NCBI RefSeq assembly: GCF_014201825.1
Contig: NZ_JACHFJ010000012.1
Span: 51,251 to 115,250, forward strand
Source of the DNA: Acidocella aromatica
Lineage (GTDB): Bacteria > Pseudomonadota > Alphaproteobacteria > Acetobacterales > Acetobacteraceae
Direction of reading: 5' to 3'
Length of the DNA stretch: 64,000 nt
The notes under the pieces are model-generated. The model was not told where the DNA came from, made no database searches, and saw nothing but the letters and a program-made list of their open reading frames with translations. Each line of letters begins with the position of its first letter. Positions within the stretch are counted from its first letter, which is position 1. Positions 8,836-17,515 of the stretch are shown here, one piece after another. Position numbers and translations under genes: made by a program.

Positions 8836-9495
8836 ATGCCATTCTTCAAAAAATCCGCTATCTTCGCCGCAGCCCTTATCGTCCCTGCCGCCATGCCCTG
8901 CACCCAGGCGCTGGCCGCCACCCCGGGAACAGACACTGTGATCAACGGGCTGGATTACGGCCCGCTTGCTTCGCTGGTGGGCACCTGGAAGAGCGACGCC
9001 ACCGGCGGTGTCGACATTGCCCCCGGCCGCGAAGGCTCAAAAGTCGGTAAAGGCGGCGTGGCGGTCGAACCCTCTTATGAAACCATAACCTTCACCCCGG
9101 CTGGCGATGCCACCAACGCCAGCGACCAGCATCTGGCCGCAATGTTTTACCATCAGCAGGTCTTCCGGAAGAGCGACAACAAGCAGTTCCACGACCAGAT
9201 CGGATATCTGATCTACGACAAGGCCAATCAGACGGTTTATGACACCTTCTGCATTCCCCGGGCTGTCTGCGTCGTGGCCGAAGGCAAGCCGGGAACCACG
9301 CTGACCCTGAAATCCGAAGGCCAGGGCATCGCCCAGTCACAATACATGGTTAAAAACGACAGTACCGAAAACTTTACGATAACCTACGAGATATCTAAAA
9401 ACACTTTGAAGTATAAACAGGAAACGAGTTTGCAGGTGTACGGCAAGCCGTTTTCCCACATCGACTCCGGCACGCTTACAAAAGCAGGGAATTAG
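8836..9495 (+). CDS. exported protein, possible heme-binding (nitrobindin-like) beta-barrel
   Basis: A 219-residue secreted protein. Residues 1-27 are a signal peptide (MPFFKKSAIFAAALIV, cleavage after ALA). The mature part has LASLVGTWKSD near its start, then alternating beta strands, YHQQVFRKSD, FHDQIGYLIYD and VYDTFCIPRAVCVVAEG. The GTW opening plus the later GY strand resemble the FABP-like / nitrobindin heme-binding barrel family; I cannot confirm the heme histidine. The ATG at 8836 follows AGGATC; a longer frame lacks a signal peptide. Lower GC than its neighbours and a Fur-like box upstream suggest an acquired, metal-regulated gene. Confidence 0.6.
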   Translation: MPFFKKSAIFAAALIVPAAMPCTQALAATPGTDTVINGLDYGPLASLVGTWKSDATGGVDIAPGREGSKVGKGGVAVEPSYETITFTPAGDATNASDQHLAAMFYHQQVFRKSDNKQFHDQIGYLIYDKANQTVYDTFCIPRAVCVVAEGKPGTTLTLKSEGQGIAQSQYMVKNDSTENFTITYEISKNTLKYKQETSLQVYGKPFSHIDSGTLTKAGN

Positions 9496-9538
9496 GAGCT
9501 AAAGCAAAAAGCCCCTTCTTCTCGTAACAGCACCAGCT

Positions 9539-9652
9539 TCACATCCGGCTCTCGGGGATGACAAACCCCAACCGACGGATAAAAGCCTGCATCAGCGCGT
9601 TATCCGCCAGCACCTTGCTCGGCGAATAACGCGCATGCCCCGCGCGCGGGGC
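9539..9652 (-). pseudogene. remnant of a GNAT acetyltransferase C-terminus
   Basis: Read leftward, about 37 codons bounded by stops end in SKVLADNALMQAFIRRLGF and a stop shortly after. This is the C-terminal motif of GNAT enzymes and closely matches GQVLADNAPMLSFIKHLGF in the Pat-like protein at 10752-13295; about 25 of 28 bases are identical in the best stretch. No start codon, Shine-Dalgarno or upstream GNAT domain is left. It looks like the decayed end of a duplicated or paralogous gene. The rest of the 9496-9725 gap holds nothing I recognise. Confidence 0.55.
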
Positions 9653-9725
9653 CGCTTGACGACCTCACGCCGTGACGATCATCGGGCAGTCATGCCACCT
9701 CCACCACAGCGCGGGATCGTTCAAG

Positions 9726-10217
9726 CTAGTAGGCCCGTTCCCCCATGACATTCCCCGGCGGATCGTAATCGCAGACCAGCACGTCGCGCCCGTAATTCTC
9801 AGCGAACCCGCACCCAACCTCGGTCGTCGCCCTCCAGACCATTTGGCTGTAATGGCCCACATCCATCCAGTTTCCGGTCGTGGAAATGTCCGGGAAATTG
9901 CCATTGGTAAAGTTGGCCTGCTCGCCGCCCCACAGATCGACCAGCTGCGTCAGCGACTGGGTACCGGCCGCGGCCATCGCCAGGTTCTGGCCCGACCCAC
10001 TGTGTTCCAGCCGCCCGATCTTGGCGAGATGATCGGCCCATTGCTGCGCATTGGCCGCCAGCCGGTTGGACCACCGCAACGGCGGAAGGCCAACATCTGC
10101 CCGATAGGCGTTGTGGGCGGCCAGCAGCTCGGCTTCGCCGCTTTGATCTTCCTGGGCATGAGCCGATGCGCCGAAAGACAGGGCAACAAACACGGCGGCG
10201 ATGGATAGTCTCTTCAT
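9726..10217 (-). CDS. secreted CAP-domain (SCP/PR-1-like) protein
   Basis: A 163-residue protein with a signal peptide (MKRLSIAAVFVALSFGASAHA, cleavage near residue 21) and a complete CAP domain: AHNAYRADVGLPPLRW (34-49), GHYSQMVWRAT (121-131) and the C-terminal VCDYDPPGN. Cys136 and Cys149 could form a disulfide. The usual GENLA motif is GQNLA (78-82), so one cavity glutamate is replaced by Gln. CAP proteins are extracellular, and the bacterial roles are mostly unknown. The ATG at 10217 follows GAGGG and precedes the signal peptide; a longer frame to 10253 is less likely. Confidence 0.88.
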   Translation of the reverse strand: MKRLSIAAVFVALSFGASAHAQEDQSGEAELLAAHNAYRADVGLPPLRWSNRLAANAQQWADHLAKIGRLEHSGSGQNLAMAAAGTQSLTQLVDLWGGEQANFTNGNFPDISTTGNWMDVGHYSQMVWRATTEVGCGFAENYGRDVLVCDYDPPGNVMGERAY

Positions 10218-10393
10218 TATACCCTCTGTTAGTCCAGCTGACGACCGGCGCAAGCCGGGTCGAAAAGCCGGATAACGGCGCGGTATGGCGGAGATAAGGC
10301 GGTCTCGCGCGCCCGCCAGTGCCGCCCCCTTGCCGCAGGCTGGCGCCCATGGCTATACGGGCCCCGCGATTTTGACATAGGAACTGCCGTCTC

Positions 10394-10702
10394 ATGACCA
10401 TCACCACGACCTTTGGCTTCCCCGAAGCCGCTGCCCGTCTGGGCGTTGCCGTCCGCACCCTGCGCCGCGCCATTCGCGCGGGCCTCGTGCCGGCCCCGGC
10501 GCAGTCCGGCGCCACTGCCGTCCTGTCCGACGCCTGGCTGGAGAGCGTGCTGGCCGCCATTAACGAGAACCCCGCCGCGCTGAGCCGCACCCTGACCCAG
10601 AAGGTCCCGCCCTTCGCCCGCTACGAGGGCACCTCCTGCTGGCGCAAGTACCGCACCCGCGTGCGCGACTACTACGCCTTCCAGGCCTCGCTGGCCGTCT
10701 AA
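10394..10702 (+). CDS. uncharacterised small protein with a helix-turn-helix-like N-terminus
   Basis: A 102-residue protein I do not recognise. Residues 8-30 (GFPEAAARLGVAVRTLRRAI) look like the recognition end of an excisionase/MerR-type winged helix, in which LGV-x-x-RTLRRAI would be the helix-turn-helix. The middle has LSDAWLESVLAAINENP, and the C-terminus is basic and aromatic (CWRKYRTRVRDYYAF). Codon use matches the chromosome. It is followed by a strong terminator and faces the Pat-like gene. DNA binding is only suggested by the motif. Confidence 0.6.
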   Translation: MTITTTFGFPEAAARLGVAVRTLRRAIRAGLVPAPAQSGATAVLSDAWLESVLAAINENPAALSRTLTQKVPPFARYEGTSCWRKYRTRVRDYYAFQASLAV

Positions 10703-10714
10703 GGCTCCCAACGC

Positions 10715-10749
10715 AAATAAGGCCGGCGGTGCTCCCGCCGGCCTTATTT
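10715..10749. terminator. bidirectional terminator between convergent genes
   Basis: A perfect 15-bp stem (10715-10729 with 10735-10749) has five loop bases. The AAATAA / TTATTT ends give a short U-rich tail on both strands. It serves the gene at 10394-10702 and the Pat-like gene from the other side. Confidence 0.9.
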
Positions 10750-10751
10750 AT

Positions 10752-13295
10752 TTACAGCGCCAGCTTCGCCTCCACCACATCCGGCTCGTCGGGGATGCGC
10801 GCAACGGTGAAGCCCAGGTGCTTGATGAAGGAAAGCATCGGCGCGTTATCCGCCAGCACCTGCCCGGCGATCTCCCGCATCTCCCGCGCGCGGCCCCACT
10901 CTATAATCGCGCGCATCAGCGCCGAGCCCAGCCCCAGCCCCTTGGCCGCAGGCTCCACCGACACGGCAAACTCCCCGGTAAGACCGTCGGTATCGTCGCG
11001 CACCAGCCGGGCCACGCCCATGGTGGCGCCGGTCGCCTCGTTTTTGGCGATGAATGCCATCTCACGGGTGTAGTCCACGTCCGTCATACGGGTGATCTGC
11101 TCCACCGGCAGGCTCTTCATCGGCGAGAAGAATCGGTAACGCATGTCCTCGGGCGTCAGGCGCGCGACCATGGCGATATGCGCGTCGGCATCCTCGGGGC
11201 GCACGGGGCGGATGGTGAATTTCATCCCCTTGGCCTCGTAGCTGCTCGCGAGATCCGCCGGATACGGGCTGATGATCGGCTCGGGCCGCACCGCGCCCGG
11301 TGGGCGCAGCACGATGCGCGCGCTGCCCGCCACCGCCCCGGTCTCGTTGGCGAACACGGGGTCGAGATCGAGCAGCGCGATCTCCGGCGTATCGAGGATG
11401 AGCTGGCTCACCCGCACCAGGATCGCGGCGATAGCCTCCTCATCCGCCGCCTCCTGGCCGCGATGCGCCGCCAGCAGCGGCGCCACCTGGGCGCGGTGGA
11501 TGAGCGCGCGGGCCAGAGTAAGGTTGAGCGGCGGCAGATCGGCGGCCAGCAGCGAGACGTCGTCCGGGTCGCCGCCCCCGGCGCCGAAGCCGATCAGCGG
11601 CCCCAGCACCGGATGGTCAGAAACCCGCACCCGCAGCAAGGTGCTGCGCGGCGCCTGCGCCTGCACCACGAACCCGGCCTTGGCGACATCGTCGCCCCGC
11701 TGCACCAGCCGCGCCAGAATCGACCTCCCGGCATGGCGCACCGCCGCCGCGTCCGGCAGGTCCAGCACCACGGAGCCGGGGAAGAGATGCGTCGGCACAT
11801 CGGGGTGCGAGAGCTTGAGCACGGCGGGATAGCCCAGCGCCTCGGCGGCCTCCGCGGCTTCGTCCGGCGTCGTCACATGGCGGCTCTCGATCGTCTTGAT
11901 GTTATAGGCGGAGACCAGCGCCAGCGCCTCGTCCTGCAGCAGCACATTCTGCCCATGCGCCCGCGCCGCGCTGATCTGCGCCGCCACATGGGCCTTGTCG
12001 CCATTGATGCGCAGCACAGTGGCGTCGGGCAGTTCGCGCGCCGCCGCGCGGTTGTGGCGGTTACGCAGCAGGTGGCGGAACCCGGCCACGGCACTTTCCG
12101 GCGTGTCGAAACAGGCGAAGCGCGCCTCGCTGAGCATATGGCGGTGGCGCAAGCCCTGCGCCTCGCCCATCACCGAGATCAGCAGCGGAACCTTGACCGT
12201 CTGAGCGCAGGCGATCAGCGTCTCGATGGCGGTATCGCCCTCATCGTCGCTGGGCGCGTGCACCACCAATATGCCTCCAACCTCGGGGGCTGAGGAGAGT
12301 TGTGCGGCAGCCTCGGCCAAGCGCGTCGGCCCCTTGCCGACGAAGATCGGCCCCGTGGCCGGCACCTTGCCCAAAGTGAGGGAGAGCACTTGCCGCGTCT
12401 CGGGGGCCAGCTCCGCCATCGGCACGCCGGAGCGCAGCGCCTCATCCGCCGCCAATCGCCCGATGGCCGTGGAGTTGGTGATGATGGCGAGGTTATCGCC
12501 GCGCACCGGCTTCACGCGGGTCAGGGTCTCGGCGGCGGCCAGGAACTCGCTGATCGACGAGGTGAGCAGCACGCCGGCTCGGGCCATGGCGGCCTCAAGC
12601 GCGGCGGCTTGCTTGGCCCCGGGGAAATCCATGCGCATCCCCGGCACGATGGCGACCACCGGGCGCAGCCTTGCCGCAGCGCGCGCCGCCGAGAAGAACA
12701 GCTTGGGGTCGCGCAGCCGGTCGATCTCGACCATGATCGCGGCGGTATTGGGGTCGCGGGAGAGCTGGTCCAGCACCAGCCCGAAGCCGATATCGGTATT
12801 GCCGCCAATGCCCACGAGATGGCTGAACCCCACGGCGTTGGGGGCCGCCCAGTCGATGACCGTGCGGGCGATGGAGGAGGACTGCCCGACCAGCGCCATG
12901 CGCCCCGGCTGCGGGGTAAGCGCGAAGGGCGAGGCGTTCAGCCCCAGCCCCGGCAGGATCAGCCCGAAGGAATGCGGCCCCACCACGCGGATCTTCGCCT
13001 CCCGCGCCATGGCCGCCAGCCCCCGCACCTTGTGCGAGAGCACGAACGCCCCGCGCGCGCCCATGCGCGCATGGCGGAGCAGCGCTGCCTGAATATCTCC
13101 AGGCGCGTCGGCCACCAGGGCGACGTCGGCGTTTTCCAGCGGCGCGTCATCCGTGCCGATCTCTCCGGTGAACCCGCCAGCCCGCAGATTGGCCAGAATC
13201 TGCTTGCCAAAGGCCGTCCCCGCCCCGCTCAGGCTGACGCGCTCGGGGTGAAAAAACCGCGCGGCATCGAACCTGCGTTTTGACGCTATCGTCAT
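10752..13295 (-). CDS. bifunctional-type acyl-CoA synthetase (NDP-forming-like) / GNAT protein acetyltransferase, PatZ-like
   Basis: The 847-residue protein has the PatZ layout: a CoA-binding domain (about 10-130), succinyl-CoA-ligase-like domains (about 140-420), an ATP-grasp domain (about 430-690) and a C-terminal GNAT (701-847) with the acetyl-CoA loop KGLGLGSALM and the end motif VLADNAPMLSFIKHLGF. The SHTG-type phospho-histidine motif of active ADP-forming acetyl-CoA synthetases is not visible, as in Pat/PatZ. The protein therefore probably acetylates lysines, for example of acetyl-CoA synthetase, while sensing acetyl-CoA. The ATG at 13295 has GGAGG five bases upstream, better than the one at 13307. 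Confidence 0.85.
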   Translation of the reverse strand: MTIASKRRFDAARFFHPERVSLSGAGTAFGKQILANLRAGGFTGEIGTDDAPLENADVALVADAPGDIQAALLRHARMGARGAFVLSHKVRGLAAMAREAKIRVVGPHSFGLILPGLGLNASPFALTPQPGRMALVGQSSSIARTVIDWAAPNAVGFSHLVGIGGNTDIGFGLVLDQLSRDPNTAAIMVEIDRLRDPKLFFSAARAAARLRPVVAIVPGMRMDFPGAKQAAALEAAMARAGVLLTSSISEFLAAAETLTRVKPVRGDNLAIITNSTAIGRLAADEALRSGVPMAELAPETRQVLSLTLGKVPATGPIFVGKGPTRLAEAAAQLSSAPEVGGILVVHAPSDDEGDTAIETLIACAQTVKVPLLISVMGEAQGLRHRHMLSEARFACFDTPESAVAGFRHLLRNRHNRAAARELPDATVLRINGDKAHVAAQISAARAHGQNVLLQDEALALVSAYNIKTIESRHVTTPDEAAEAAEALGYPAVLKLSHPDVPTHLFPGSVVLDLPDAAAVRHAGRSILARLVQRGDDVAKAGFVVQAQAPRSTLLRVRVSDHPVLGPLIGFGAGGGDPDDVSLLAADLPPLNLTLARALIHRAQVAPLLAAHRGQEAADEEAIAAILVRVSQLILDTPEIALLDLDPVFANETGAVAGSARIVLRPPGAVRPEPIISPYPADLASSYEAKGMKFTIRPVRPEDADAHIAMVARLTPEDMRYRFFSPMKSLPVEQITRMTDVDYTREMAFIAKNEATGATMGVARLVRDDTDGLTGEFAVSVEPAAKGLGLGSALMRAIIEWGRAREMREIAGQVLADNAPMLSFIKHLGFTVARIPDEPDVVEAKLAL

Positions 13296-13395
13296 GCACC
13301 CCTCCATTTGTCCCCACTATACACCGGGCAGCCCTGCGCATTCCATGATCCATCCCCTGGCCGGGCGGCGGTCATCCAGGCTAGTATCCGGGGCC

Positions 13396-14883
13396 ATGAA
13401 TTCGCTCGATACCCTCCCCACGCCCGGCCTGTCCCAGCGTCTACCGCCCAGCAACGTCCAGGCCGAACAGGCGCTGCTCGGCGCGTTGCTGGCCAACAAC
13501 AAGGCTTATGAGCGGGTTTCCGAGTTCCTGACCGCGGAACACTTCGCCGACCCGATCCATGGCCGCATCTACGCCGCCATCCAGCGCCGCTGCGAGGCCG
13601 GGCAGATCGCCGACCCGGTCACCCTGCGCGCCGAGTTCGAACATTCCGGCATGCTCGACGAGGTGGGCGGCAATGCCTATCTCGCCCAGCTGCTCTCGGC
13701 CATGGTCGGCATCATCAATGCCGGCGATTACGGCCGTGTCATTCGCGACGCCTGGCTGCGCCGCCAGCTTATCGATATCGGCGAGACGGTGGTGAACCGC
13801 GCCTTCGGCGCCGAGCCGGAGCTGGATGGCGCGGGGCAGATCGAGGCGGCGGAGCAGACGCTGTTCAACCTCGCCACCCAGGGCGGGGCTGAGCGCAGCG
13901 GCATCACCTTCAAGGCCGCGCTGATCGAGGCCATCGAGCTCGCCTCGAAGGCGTTCCAGAATCAGGGCTCCGTCTCGGGGCTGGACACCGGCCTGCGCGA
14001 TCTGAACAAGCGCACTGGCGGTCTGCACAAATCGGATCTCGTTATCCTCGCCGGGCGCCCCGGCATGGGCAAGACCGCGCTGGTGACCAAGATCGCCTTC
14101 GGCGCGGCCAAGGCCATGCTGGACAATGCCCGCGCCGAGAACCCCAACGCCATGGCGAAGGAATGCGTCGCCGTGTTCTCGCTGGAAATGAGCTCCGACC
14201 AGCTCGCCACCCGTCTGCTGGCCGAGCAGGCGCGCATCTCGGGCGACAAAATCCGCCGCGGCGAAATCTCCTCGCGCGATTTCGATACCTTCGTGAAGGT
14301 CAGCCGCGAAATCTCGGACATCCCGCTGGTCATCGACGATACCCCGGCCATTACCCTCTCGGCCCTGCGCACGCGCTGCCGCCGGCTGCAACGCACCCAG
14401 GGGCTGGGGCTGGTCATCGTGGACTATCTCCAGCTCATGCGCCCCGCCGCCGGCACCCGCCCCGAGAGCCGCGTGCTGGAAATCTCGCAGATCACCCAGG
14501 GCCTCAAAGCCATCGCCAAGGAGCTGGCGGTGCCGGTCATCGCGCTGTCCCAGCTCTCGCGTTCGGTGGAATCGCGCGACGACAAGCGCCCCCAGCTTTC
14601 GGATTTGCGTGAATCCGGCTCCATCGAGCAGGATGCCGACATGGTGATGTTCATCTACCGCGACGAATACTACCTCGCGCAGCGTGAGCCGAAGATCACC
14701 TCCTTCGACCGGGACGACAAATACCAGGAGGCGATGGAGAAGTGGAAATCGGACATGCAGAATGTCTACCAGAAGGCCGAGCTGATCATCGCCAAGCAGC
14801 GTCACGGCCCCACCGGCAAGATCGACCTCTTCTTCGAGGGCGAGTTCACCCGCTTCGCCGATCTCGACACAATGCACGAGTGA
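13396..14883 (+). CDS. dnaB: replicative DNA helicase
   Basis: DnaB is the hexameric fork helicase. The 495-residue protein has the N-terminal primase-interaction domain (about 17-125; NVQAEQALLGALL at 20-32), a linker, and the RecA-like domain with Walker A GRPGMGKT (220-227), VFSLEMSSDQL, the Walker B region LVIVDYLQLM and ALSQLSRSVESR. There is no intein. The start matches the usual SLDTLPTPG...LPPSNVQAE head; an upstream in-frame start at 13294 would add 34 unlikely residues. alr follows four bases after the stop. Confidence 0.97.
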   Translation: MNSLDTLPTPGLSQRLPPSNVQAEQALLGALLANNKAYERVSEFLTAEHFADPIHGRIYAAIQRRCEAGQIADPVTLRAEFEHSGMLDEVGGNAYLAQLLSAMVGIINAGDYGRVIRDAWLRRQLIDIGETVVNRAFGAEPELDGAGQIEAAEQTLFNLATQGGAERSGITFKAALIEAIELASKAFQNQGSVSGLDTGLRDLNKRTGGLHKSDLVILAGRPGMGKTALVTKIAFGAAKAMLDNARAENPNAMAKECVAVFSLEMSSDQLATRLLAEQARISGDKIRRGEISSRDFDTFVKVSREISDIPLVIDDTPAITLSALRTRCRRLQRTQGLGLVIVDYLQLMRPAAGTRPESRVLEISQITQGLKAIAKELAVPVIALSQLSRSVESRDDKRPQLSDLRESGSIEQDADMVMFIYRDEYYLAQREPKITSFDRDDKYQEAMEKWKSDMQNVYQKAELIIAKQRHGPTGKIDLFFEGEFTRFADLDTMHE

Positions 14884-14887
14884 TTTT

Positions 14888-15958
14888 TTGACCGCGCTCC
14901 TAGAGATCGACCTCGGCGCCATCGCCGCCAACTGGCGCCAGCTCGCCGCCATGCATCCCGGCGAAACCGCCGCCGTGCTGAAAGCCGATGCCTACGGGCT
15001 GGGCGCGGCACGGCTGGCGCCGGTGCTGGCCAAGGCCGGGTGCAAGACCTTCTTCACCGCGCATCTGGATGAAGCGGTTGCCCTGCGTGAGATTTTGCCT
15101 ACGGCGCGCATCGCCGCGCTCAACGGACTGTTCCCGCACGCGGCGGCGGATTTTTACGAGCATAACATCACCCCGGTACTCGGCTCACTGCGGGACATCG
15201 CCCTCTGGCACGCCGAGGCGGCGGGGCTGGGCCGCCCCCTGCCCTGCATGCTGCACCTGGAAATGGGCATGAACCGCCTCGGCCTGACGGCGCGGGAGCT
15301 GGAGACGCTCCGCGCCAACCCCACTTTGCTCGATGGCGTGCAGGTCGATGTGGCGCTGACGCATCTGGTGGCCGCCGATGCGCCGGATGATCCGGTGAAC
15401 CGCAGCCAAGCCATGGCCTTCTACGAGGCGGCGCGGCAATTCCCGGGCGCGAAGAAGAGCCTCGCCAACTCCTCCGGCATGTTCCTGGGGCCGTTCTTCC
15501 ATACCAATCTCGCAAGGCCCGGTGCCGCGCTCTACGGTGTGAACCCCACCCCCGCGCACCCCAACCCGATGCGCGGCGTGGTCCGCCTGACCGCGCCGAT
15601 CCTGCAAATCCATGACGTCGCCCCCGGCGAAACGGTGGGTTATAGCGGCGTCTGGCGGGCCGAGCGCCCCAGCCGCATCGCCACGCTCGGCGTCGGCTAT
15701 GCCGATGGCTACCACCGCGCGCTGACCAACACCGCCCATGCGTATTTTGACGATACCCCCATCCCCCTGGTAGGCCGGGTGTCAATGGACCTCACCACCT
15801 TCGACGTGACCGACGTGCCGGCCACCCCCGGCGACACGCTGACCCTGCTTGGGCCAAGGCACGGGGTGGACGCGCTCGCCACCGAAGCCAAGACCAATGG
15901 CTACGAAATCCTGACCTCTCTGGGGCGGCGCTTCAAGCGTCAGTATATCGGCGCATGA
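14888..15958 (+). CDS. alr: alanine racemase
   Basis: This PLP enzyme makes D-alanine for peptidoglycan. The PLP lysine is Lys32 in AVLKADAYGLGA and the opposing catalytic tyrosine is Tyr252 in GETVGYSGVW. MDLTTFDVT and the GVGYADGY loop are also family marks. The 356-residue length is normal. The only sensible start is a TTG at 14888, four bases after dnaB, suggesting translational coupling and modest expression. The stop overlaps the mlaE start (ATGA). Confidence 0.94.
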   Translation: MTALLEIDLGAIAANWRQLAAMHPGETAAVLKADAYGLGAARLAPVLAKAGCKTFFTAHLDEAVALREILPTARIAALNGLFPHAAADFYEHNITPVLGSLRDIALWHAEAAGLGRPLPCMLHLEMGMNRLGLTARELETLRANPTLLDGVQVDVALTHLVAADAPDDPVNRSQAMAFYEAARQFPGAKKSLANSSGMFLGPFFHTNLARPGAALYGVNPTPAHPNPMRGVVRLTAPILQIHDVAPGETVGYSGVWRAERPSRIATLGVGYADGYHRALTNTAHAYFDDTPIPLVGRVSMDLTTFDVTDVPATPGDTLTLLGPRHGVDALATEAKTNGYEILTSLGRRFKRQYIGA

Positions 15959-16746
15959 ACAAATTGCTCGATCTGGTCGCGCTCATCGGCGCCTTGGCGC
16001 TGGGAACGGTGGAGTTTATCGGCGAGTTGGGGCTGTTCGCGCTATCGGGGCTCAGCCACATCTTCCGCCCGCCTTATTATCCGCGCCTCATCGGCAAGGC
16101 GTTCATGGAGATCGGCTATTTCTCCCTGCCCGTGGTGGCGCTCACCGCGCTGTTCACCGGCATGGTGCTGGCCCTGCAATCCTATACCGGCTTCTCGCGC
16201 TTCGGCGCGGAGAGCGCCATCGCCTCGGTTGTGGTGCTTTCGGTCACGCGCGAGCTGGGGCCGGTGCTGGCGGGGCTGATGGTCTCGGGCCGCGCCGGAG
16301 CCGCCATAGCGGCTGAACTCGGCACCATGCGCGTTACCGATCAGATAGACGCGCTCTCCACCCTCTCCACCGAGCCGATGAAATATCTGGTGGCCCCGCG
16401 CCTCCTGGCCGCCACCATCGCCCTGCCGCTGCTGGTGCTGCTGGCCGACATTCTGGGCGTGCTGGGCGGCTACCTCGTCGCCACGCAGAAGCTGGGCTTC
16501 GCCTCGGGCGCGTACCTGCTGGCCACCTTCACCAATCTCAAGACCGAGGACGTGGTCTCCGGCCTCATCAAGGCCGGGGTGTTCGGCTTTGTCATCGCGC
16601 TGATGGGCTGCTTCAACGGCTACCGCTCCAAGGGCGGGGCGCAGGGCGTGGGCACCGCCACCACCGCCGCCGTGGTCTCGGCCTCCATCCTCATCCTGGC
16701 GCTGGACTACATCCTCACCCAAGTGCTGTTCGTGAAGGTCAAATGA
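15955..16746 (+). CDS. mlaE: MlaE-type ABC transporter permease (phospholipid/lipid asymmetry)
   Basis: 263 residues with about six hydrophobic segments and the MlaE signatures: GKAFMEIGYFSLPVV, FTGMVLALQSYTGF, TRELGPVLAGLMVSGRAGAA (the coupling region) and ELGTMRVTDQIDAL. MlaE is the inner-membrane part of the MlaFEDB complex that moves phospholipids between the membranes. Coupled to alr in front and mlaF behind by four-base overlaps. No mlaD (MCE protein) follows; it must be elsewhere. Confidence 0.92.
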   Translation: MNKLLDLVALIGALALGTVEFIGELGLFALSGLSHIFRPPYYPRLIGKAFMEIGYFSLPVVALTALFTGMVLALQSYTGFSRFGAESAIASVVVLSVTRELGPVLAGLMVSGRAGAAIAAELGTMRVTDQIDALSTLSTEPMKYLVAPRLLAATIALPLLVLLADILGVLGGYLVATQKLGFASGAYLLATFTNLKTEDVVSGLIKAGVFGFVIALMGCFNGYRSKGGAQGVGTATTAAVVSASILILALDYILTQVLFVKVK

Positions 16747-17513
16747 GCCAGCCGAAGATCCGCATCCGCGGCCTGAAGAAGGCGTTCGGGCCCAAAGTGG
16801 TGCTGGACGGCGTTGACCTGGATGTCGAACAGGGCACGGCCATGGTCGTCATCGGCGGCTCGGGCACCGGCAAATCCGTGCTGATCAAATCCGTGCTCGG
16901 GCTCGTCACGCCGGATGCCGGGGTTATCGAGATCGACGGCGAGGACGTGCTGAAAGCCCCCCGCGCCCGCGCCCGCGAGCTGCGCGCCCAAATCGGCATG
17001 CTCTTCCAGAACGGCGCGTTGTTCGACTCCCTGCCGGTTTGGGAGAATGTCACCTTCGGCCTGCTGGCGCAGAGGCGCATCCGCCGCTCCGCCGCGCGCG
17101 GCAAGGCGATAGAGGTGCTGGCCCAGGTGGGGCTTGATGCCACGGTGGCCGACCTCTCCCCCTCCGAGCTTTCGGGCGGCATGCAAAAGCGCGTCGGCCT
17201 CGCCCGCGCCATCGCCTCCGAACCGGCGATCATCTTCTTCGACGAGCCGACCACCGGGCTGGACCCGATCATGGGCGCGGTGATCGACGGGCTGATCGTG
17301 GATTGCGTCAAGCGCCTGGGCAGCACCTCCATCGCCATCACGCACGACATGGCGAGCGCCCAGCGCATCGGCGACAATGCCGCGATGCTCTACCAGGGCC
17401 AAGTAACCTGGACCGGACCGGCCAACGAGCTGATGACCTGCCCCAACCCGGTAGTGGACCAGTTCACCCATGGCCGTGCGCAGGGGCCCATCACCATGGC
17501 GCTGCGGAAGTAA
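16743..17513 (+). CDS. mlaF: MlaF-type ABC transporter ATP-binding protein
   Basis: A 256-residue ATPase with Walker A GGSGTGKS (38-45), signature ELSGGMQKRVGLARA and Walker B IIFFDEPTTGLDP. The SGGMQKR form of the signature is the one seen in MlaF/Ttg2A. It energises the MlaE permease encoded just upstream (ATGA overlap). It ends three bases before the convergent regulator gene. Confidence 0.93.
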   Translation: MSQPKIRIRGLKKAFGPKVVLDGVDLDVEQGTAMVVIGGSGTGKSVLIKSVLGLVTPDAGVIEIDGEDVLKAPRARARELRAQIGMLFQNGALFDSLPVWENVTFGLLAQRRIRRSAARGKAIEVLAQVGLDATVADLSPSELSGGMQKRVGLARAIASEPAIIFFDEPTTGLDPIMGAVIDGLIVDCVKRLGSTSIAITHDMASAQRIGDNAAMLYQGQVTWTGPANELMTCPNPVVDQFTHGRAQGPITMALRK

Positions 17514-17515
17514 GT

